Program-made: the position numbers and the translations under genes
Part shown: positions 6,141 to 8,489 of the stretch, one piece after another
How the letters are laid out: every line of letters begins with the position of its first letter
Position numbering within the stretch: the stretch's first letter is position 1
NCBI GenBank assembly: GCA_015663215.1
Contig: DQSP01000264.1
Coordinates: forward strand, 1 to 8,489
Length of the DNA stretch: 8,489 nt
Reading direction: 5' to 3'
DNA from: Sulfurimonas sp.
GTDB taxonomy: Bacteria > Campylobacterota > Campylobacteria > Campylobacterales > Sulfurimonadaceae
Notes under the pieces: model-generated
Database searches by the model: none
The model's input: the letters and a program-made list of their open reading frames with translations, nothing else
What the model was told of the DNA's origin: nothing

Positions 6141-7382
6141 TTAAAGTTCTTCTTCTTCACTAGTAAGTGACAGTTTTTTCTTCGGTTTTAGCCCAAGTTT
6201 TACAATATTTTCTGCACGTTTTATGACATTTCCACGACCTGTTTTAAGTCTGTTCATAGAAGTTTCATATGCCCCTTGTGCCTTGTCTAAATGTATGCCA
6301 ACTTTTTGTAGTTCTTCAACAAAACCTACAAGTTTATCATACATAGCTTCTGCTTCAGCGGCAATTTTCAGTGCATGTTCTTCTTGATGTTGTGTGCGCC
6401 AAATATGTTCTATTGTTCTAAGTGTAACAAGAAGTGTCGAGGGAGAAACTACTAAAATATTTTGCTCATATGCATTCTTAAAAAATTCTCCATCTTCTTC
6501 AAGTGCCAGTAAAAAAGCACCCTCTATAGGCATGAACAGAAGTACAAAGTCTAAACTGTTTACACCTTCAAGCTTCTCGTACTTTTTCTCACTTAAAGCT
6601 TTTACATGCCCTTTTATACTGAGTATATGCTCTTTGAGTGCTTGCAGCTTCATACTCTCTTCCTCTGCACTCATAAAACGCTCATATGCAACAAGAGAGA
6701 CCTTAGAATCAATAATAATGTCACGCTCTTGAGGCATATGAATGATTACATCTGGTCTAAAATTTTTCCCCTCTTGTGATTTAAGTGTAGCTTGAAGTTC
6801 ATACTCGCGGCCTAAACGCAGACCCGATTGTTCTAAAATGTTTTCTAAAACTATCTCTCCCCAATTTCCCTGTGTTTTATTTTCTCCCTTAAGTGCTTTT
6901 GTAAGGTTTATCGCATCATTTGAGAGTTGTGAGTTCATCTGTTTTAAACGCAAGAGTTCATCTTTTAGTAAGTATGTCTCTTTTGAGTGTGTTAAAAACT
7001 GCTCTTTTGCCTGAGTAGAAAAGTTAGTTATTTGCTCACGAAATGGTTTTAGGAGTAACTCTAACTGCTCTTTACTTGCGCTACTAAACTGCTTAGACTT
7101 ATCTTCAAAAATTTTGTTTGCTAATGCCTTAAACTCGTTTGAGAGTTCATCCTTAGCACCTTGAAGAACATTAAGTTTTTGAGATGAGGCTTTGACTTCT
7201 GCTTCATACTGAGTCTGAAGTACTGCATGTTGTAATTCAAGGTTTTTGATTCGCTCTATTGAATCACGACTATCATCTTCTAATAATTCTAGCTTTTGCT
7301 TTTGTTTAAGATAGATAAACAACAGAGTAAAAAATGCCATAAAAAAAATAATAAACAGTAGCATATAGATATCAAATGTCAT
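6141..7382 (-). CDS. rmuC: RmuC family DNA recombination protein
   Basis: RmuC limits recombination and inversion at short inverted repeats and carries a predicted PD-(D/E)xK nuclease fold. The 413 residues begin with one membrane segment (about 5-25, FDIYMLLFIIFFMAFF), then a long charged coiled coil (about 28-165). The conserved RmuC core starts at GNWGE (172-176). The likely catalytic set is E176, D211 in RPDVIIHMP and D225-S-K227 in IIIDSKVSL. The core continues through DFVLLFMPIEGAF (278-290) and VVSPSTLLVTLRTI (311-324) to the helical end, which has a Lys-rich patch (KPKKK, 399-403). Length is typical of the family. The ATG at 7382 has AAGGAAG 7 nt upstream (7390-7396). It is the first gene of the minus-strand cluster. 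Its nuclease activity is predicted from the fold. Confidence 0.95.
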   Translation of the reverse strand: MTFDIYMLLFIIFFMAFFTLLFIYLKQKQKLELLEDDSRDSIERIKNLELQHAVLQTQYEAEVKASSQKLNVLQGAKDELSNEFKALANKIFEDKSKQFSSASKEQLELLLKPFREQITNFSTQAKEQFLTHSKETYLLKDELLRLKQMNSQLSNDAINLTKALKGENKTQGNWGEIVLENILEQSGLRLGREYELQATLKSQEGKNFRPDVIIHMPQERDIIIDSKVSLVAYERFMSAEEESMKLQALKEHILSIKGHVKALSEKKYEKLEGVNSLDFVLLFMPIEGAFLLALEEDGEFFKNAYEQNILVVSPSTLLVTLRTIEHIWRTQHQEEHALKIAAEAEAMYDKLVGFVEELQKVGIHLDKAQGAYETSMNRLKTGRGNVIKRAENIVKLGLKPKKKLSLTSEEEEL

Positions 7383-7415
7383 AAATAAACTTCCTTGAGA
7401 TAATTAATAATAAAG

Positions 7416-7421
7416 ATTATA
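7416..7421 (-). promoter_or_regulatory. Likely -10 element of rmuC
   Basis: TATAAT on the minus strand lies 33 bp before the rmuC start. It predicts a transcript start near 7409 and a leader of about 27 nt that includes the strong AAGGAAG ribosome binding site. TTTATA at 7439-7444 (17-bp spacing) matches the -35 consensus at four of six positions. Confidence 0.5.
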
Positions 7422-7497
7422 CACTATTTTTGTAGCACTATAAACTTAACTCATAACAAATTGAGATTACTTTAACTTTATCATAGATAAACTTGGG

Positions 7498-7503
7498 TAT
7501 AAT
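7498..7503 (+). promoter_or_regulatory. -10 element of the DEAD-box helicase gene
   Basis: TATAAT occurs in the context GGGTATAATTCGCG, followed at 7503-7510 by the palindrome TTCGCGAA. Transcription would begin near 7510, leaving a leader of about 80 nt before the ATG at 7590. No clear -35 is visible. The 207-bp region 7383-7589 between rmuC and the helicase holds only these two divergent promoters and the leader; I see no gene in it on either strand. Confidence 0.6.
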
Positions 7504-7516
7504 TCGCGAAATACTT

Positions 7517-7584
7517 AAGGGGAAGATGCCCTGCATAAAAGCACAGCAAAAATGCAACTTGTATCATCTCCTTATATTAAAGGA
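7517..7584 (+). promoter_or_regulatory. Candidate structured leader (two alternative pairings) of the helicase mRNA
   Basis: Two incompatible helices can be drawn by eye. In the first, AAGG (7517-7520) pairs with CCTT (7570-7573) and AGATG (7524-7528) pairs with CATCT (7565-7569), with GGA bulged. This helix encloses an inner stem TGCAT (7532-7536)/ATGCA (7552-7556). In the second, TCCTT (7569-7573) pairs with AAGGA (7580-7584), a 5-bp hairpin with a 6-nt loop that covers the Shine-Dalgarno of the helicase. Both use bases 7569-7573. Energies were not computed, and it matches no riboswitch family I know. Confidence 0.35.
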
Positions 7585-7589
7585 TAATG

Positions 7590-8489
7590 ATGCAAGAAAA
7601 TGCACAAAAAGAAGAAATAAAGACAGAAGAGAAGTTACTCACATTTGATGAGTTAGGTTTAAAACCAGAGATTTTAAAAAGTGTTAAGTATGCAGGTTTT
7701 ACTACACCTTCACCTATCCAAGCACAAGCTATCCCAATAGTTATCGCTGGTAAAGATATGGTTGGTCAAGCACATACGGGTACTGGTAAGACAGCTGCGT
7801 TTAGTTTACCAGCACTTCATAACATGAAGATGGATGGCTCAGTTGAGATGCTAGTAATCACTCCAACTCGTGAGCTTGCTACTCAAGTAAGTGATGAGAT
7901 TTTTAAATATGGTCGTAACTTAGGAGCTAAAACTGTAACTGTTTACGGTGGTAGCTCTTACAAACGCCAACTTGACCTTATAGCTCGTGGTGCTTCTGTA
8001 GTTGTTGCTACACCAGGAAGAATGTTAGACATCCTTAAACGCGGTATGATTCCTGACTTTGCACCACAAATGGTTGTTCTTGATGAAGCTGATGAGATGC
8101 TTGATATGGGTTTTTTAGATGATATAAATGAAATTTTTTCACACCTACCAGCACAGCGTCAAACACTACTTTTTTCAGCTACAATGCCAGCACCTATTAA
8201 AACACTCGCCAGTAGAATTTTAAGAGACCCTGAATTTGTATCAATAACTAAAGGCGAAACAACAAACACAGACATTGAACAACTCTATTATGTAATCGAT
8301 GAGCATGAGAGAGATGATGCTATTATCCGTCTTATGGATTCTGATGGCGTAAAAAAAGCAGTAGTGTTTTGTCGTACAAAATCAGAAGTAGATAGACTTA
8401 GTAATGTTTTATCAAACGCAGGCTACCTTGCAAATGGTCTTCATGGAGATATGGAACAAAGACAACGTGAAAATGTAATTAAAGGTTTC
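7590..8489 (+). CDS. DEAD-box ATP-dependent RNA helicase, N-terminal 300 residues (3' end outside window)
   Basis: This cytosolic enzyme unwinds RNA with ATP, typically in ribosome assembly or mRNA decay. Domain 1 is complete: F19 and the Q motif (TTPSPIQ, Q44), motif I AHTGTGKT (61-68), motif Ia TPTRELA (91-97), GG (120-121), motif Ib TPGR (141-144), motif II DEAD (165-168) and motif III SAT (196-198). Domain 2 begins with motif IV (VVFCRTK, 258-264) and HGDMEQRQR (285-293). The frame is still open at the window edge, so motifs V and VI and any C-terminal extension are unseen. DeaD, RhlE and RhlB types therefore cannot be separated safely, and I give no symbol. Two in-frame ATGs are adjacent (7587, 7590). 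I chose 7590 because AAAGGA at 7579-7584 is then spaced 5 nt, against 2 nt for the other. It is divergent from rmuC. Confidence 0.95.
   Translation, partial: MQENAQKEEIKTEEKLLTFDELGLKPEILKSVKYAGFTTPSPIQAQAIPIVIAGKDMVGQAHTGTGKTAAFSLPALHNMKMDGSVEMLVITPTRELATQVSDEIFKYGRNLGAKTVTVYGGSSYKRQLDLIARGASVVVATPGRMLDILKRGMIPDFAPQMVVLDEADEMLDMGFLDDINEIFSHLPAQRQTLLFSATMPAPIKTLASRILRDPEFVSITKGETTNTDIEQLYYVIDEHERDDAIIRLMDSDGVKKAVVFCRTKSEVDRLSNVLSNAGYLANGLHGDMEQRQRENVIKGF

Noticed and set aside
6394..6732. Plus-strand open frame of 112 codons opposite rmuC
   Set aside because: rmuC is well supported by its conserved core. The opposing peptide is Ser-rich shadow sequence.
7510..7589. Known riboswitch class in the helicase leader
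   Set aside because: No recognisable aptamer core of a known class is visible; only generic alternative pairings can be supported.

Overview
The window is AT-rich bacterial chromosome. Its gene set suggests a Campylobacterota genome of the Sulfurimonas/Sulfurovum kind: feoAB under a Fur box, a short CDP-alcohol phosphatidyltransferase, a dCache/PAS hybrid histidine kinase, MscS, RmuC and a DEAD-box helicase. That assignment is an inference from protein style and base composition; no rRNA or other marker gene is present. No mobile element, CRISPR array, tRNA or rRNA was seen, and coding density is high.

Left part (1-1366). feoB (5' part only, running off the left edge) and feoA lie on the minus strand with a 4-bp ATGA overlap. 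They form a ferrous iron uptake operon. Its promoter region carries a near-perfect Fur box overlapping the feoA -10 element. The same intergenic region holds an extended -10 promoter for the divergent pssA-like gene and a perfect 11-bp inverted repeat between the two promoters.

Middle part (1364-7382). The plus-strand pssA-like gene (phospholipid headgroup synthesis) converges with a long minus-strand cluster, leaving only 9 bp between their stop codons. In transcription order the cluster is rmuC (recombination-limiting nuclease-like protein), a small unrecognised gene, an mscS-type mechanosensitive channel gene, and a hybrid sensor kinase of about 1,050 residues. Spacing is tight (23-35 bp, 4 bp, then an 11-bp overlap), so the last three are probably co-transcribed. 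The channel and kinase genes look translationally coupled. The kinase has a normal C-terminal receiver plus a degenerate receiver that has lost its phosphoacceptor.

Right part (7383-8489). A divergent intergenic region carries -10 elements for rmuC and for a DEAD-box RNA helicase whose 3' part runs off the right edge. The helicase mRNA has a leader of about 80 nt in which two mutually exclusive pairings can be drawn, one of them covering the Shine-Dalgarno sequence.

Most of the window is ordinary housekeeping DNA and I did not find a clearly new multi-gene system. The observations most worth testing are the possible RNA switch in the helicase leader, the mscS/hybrid-kinase pairing, and the dyad in the feoA/pssA intergenic region.
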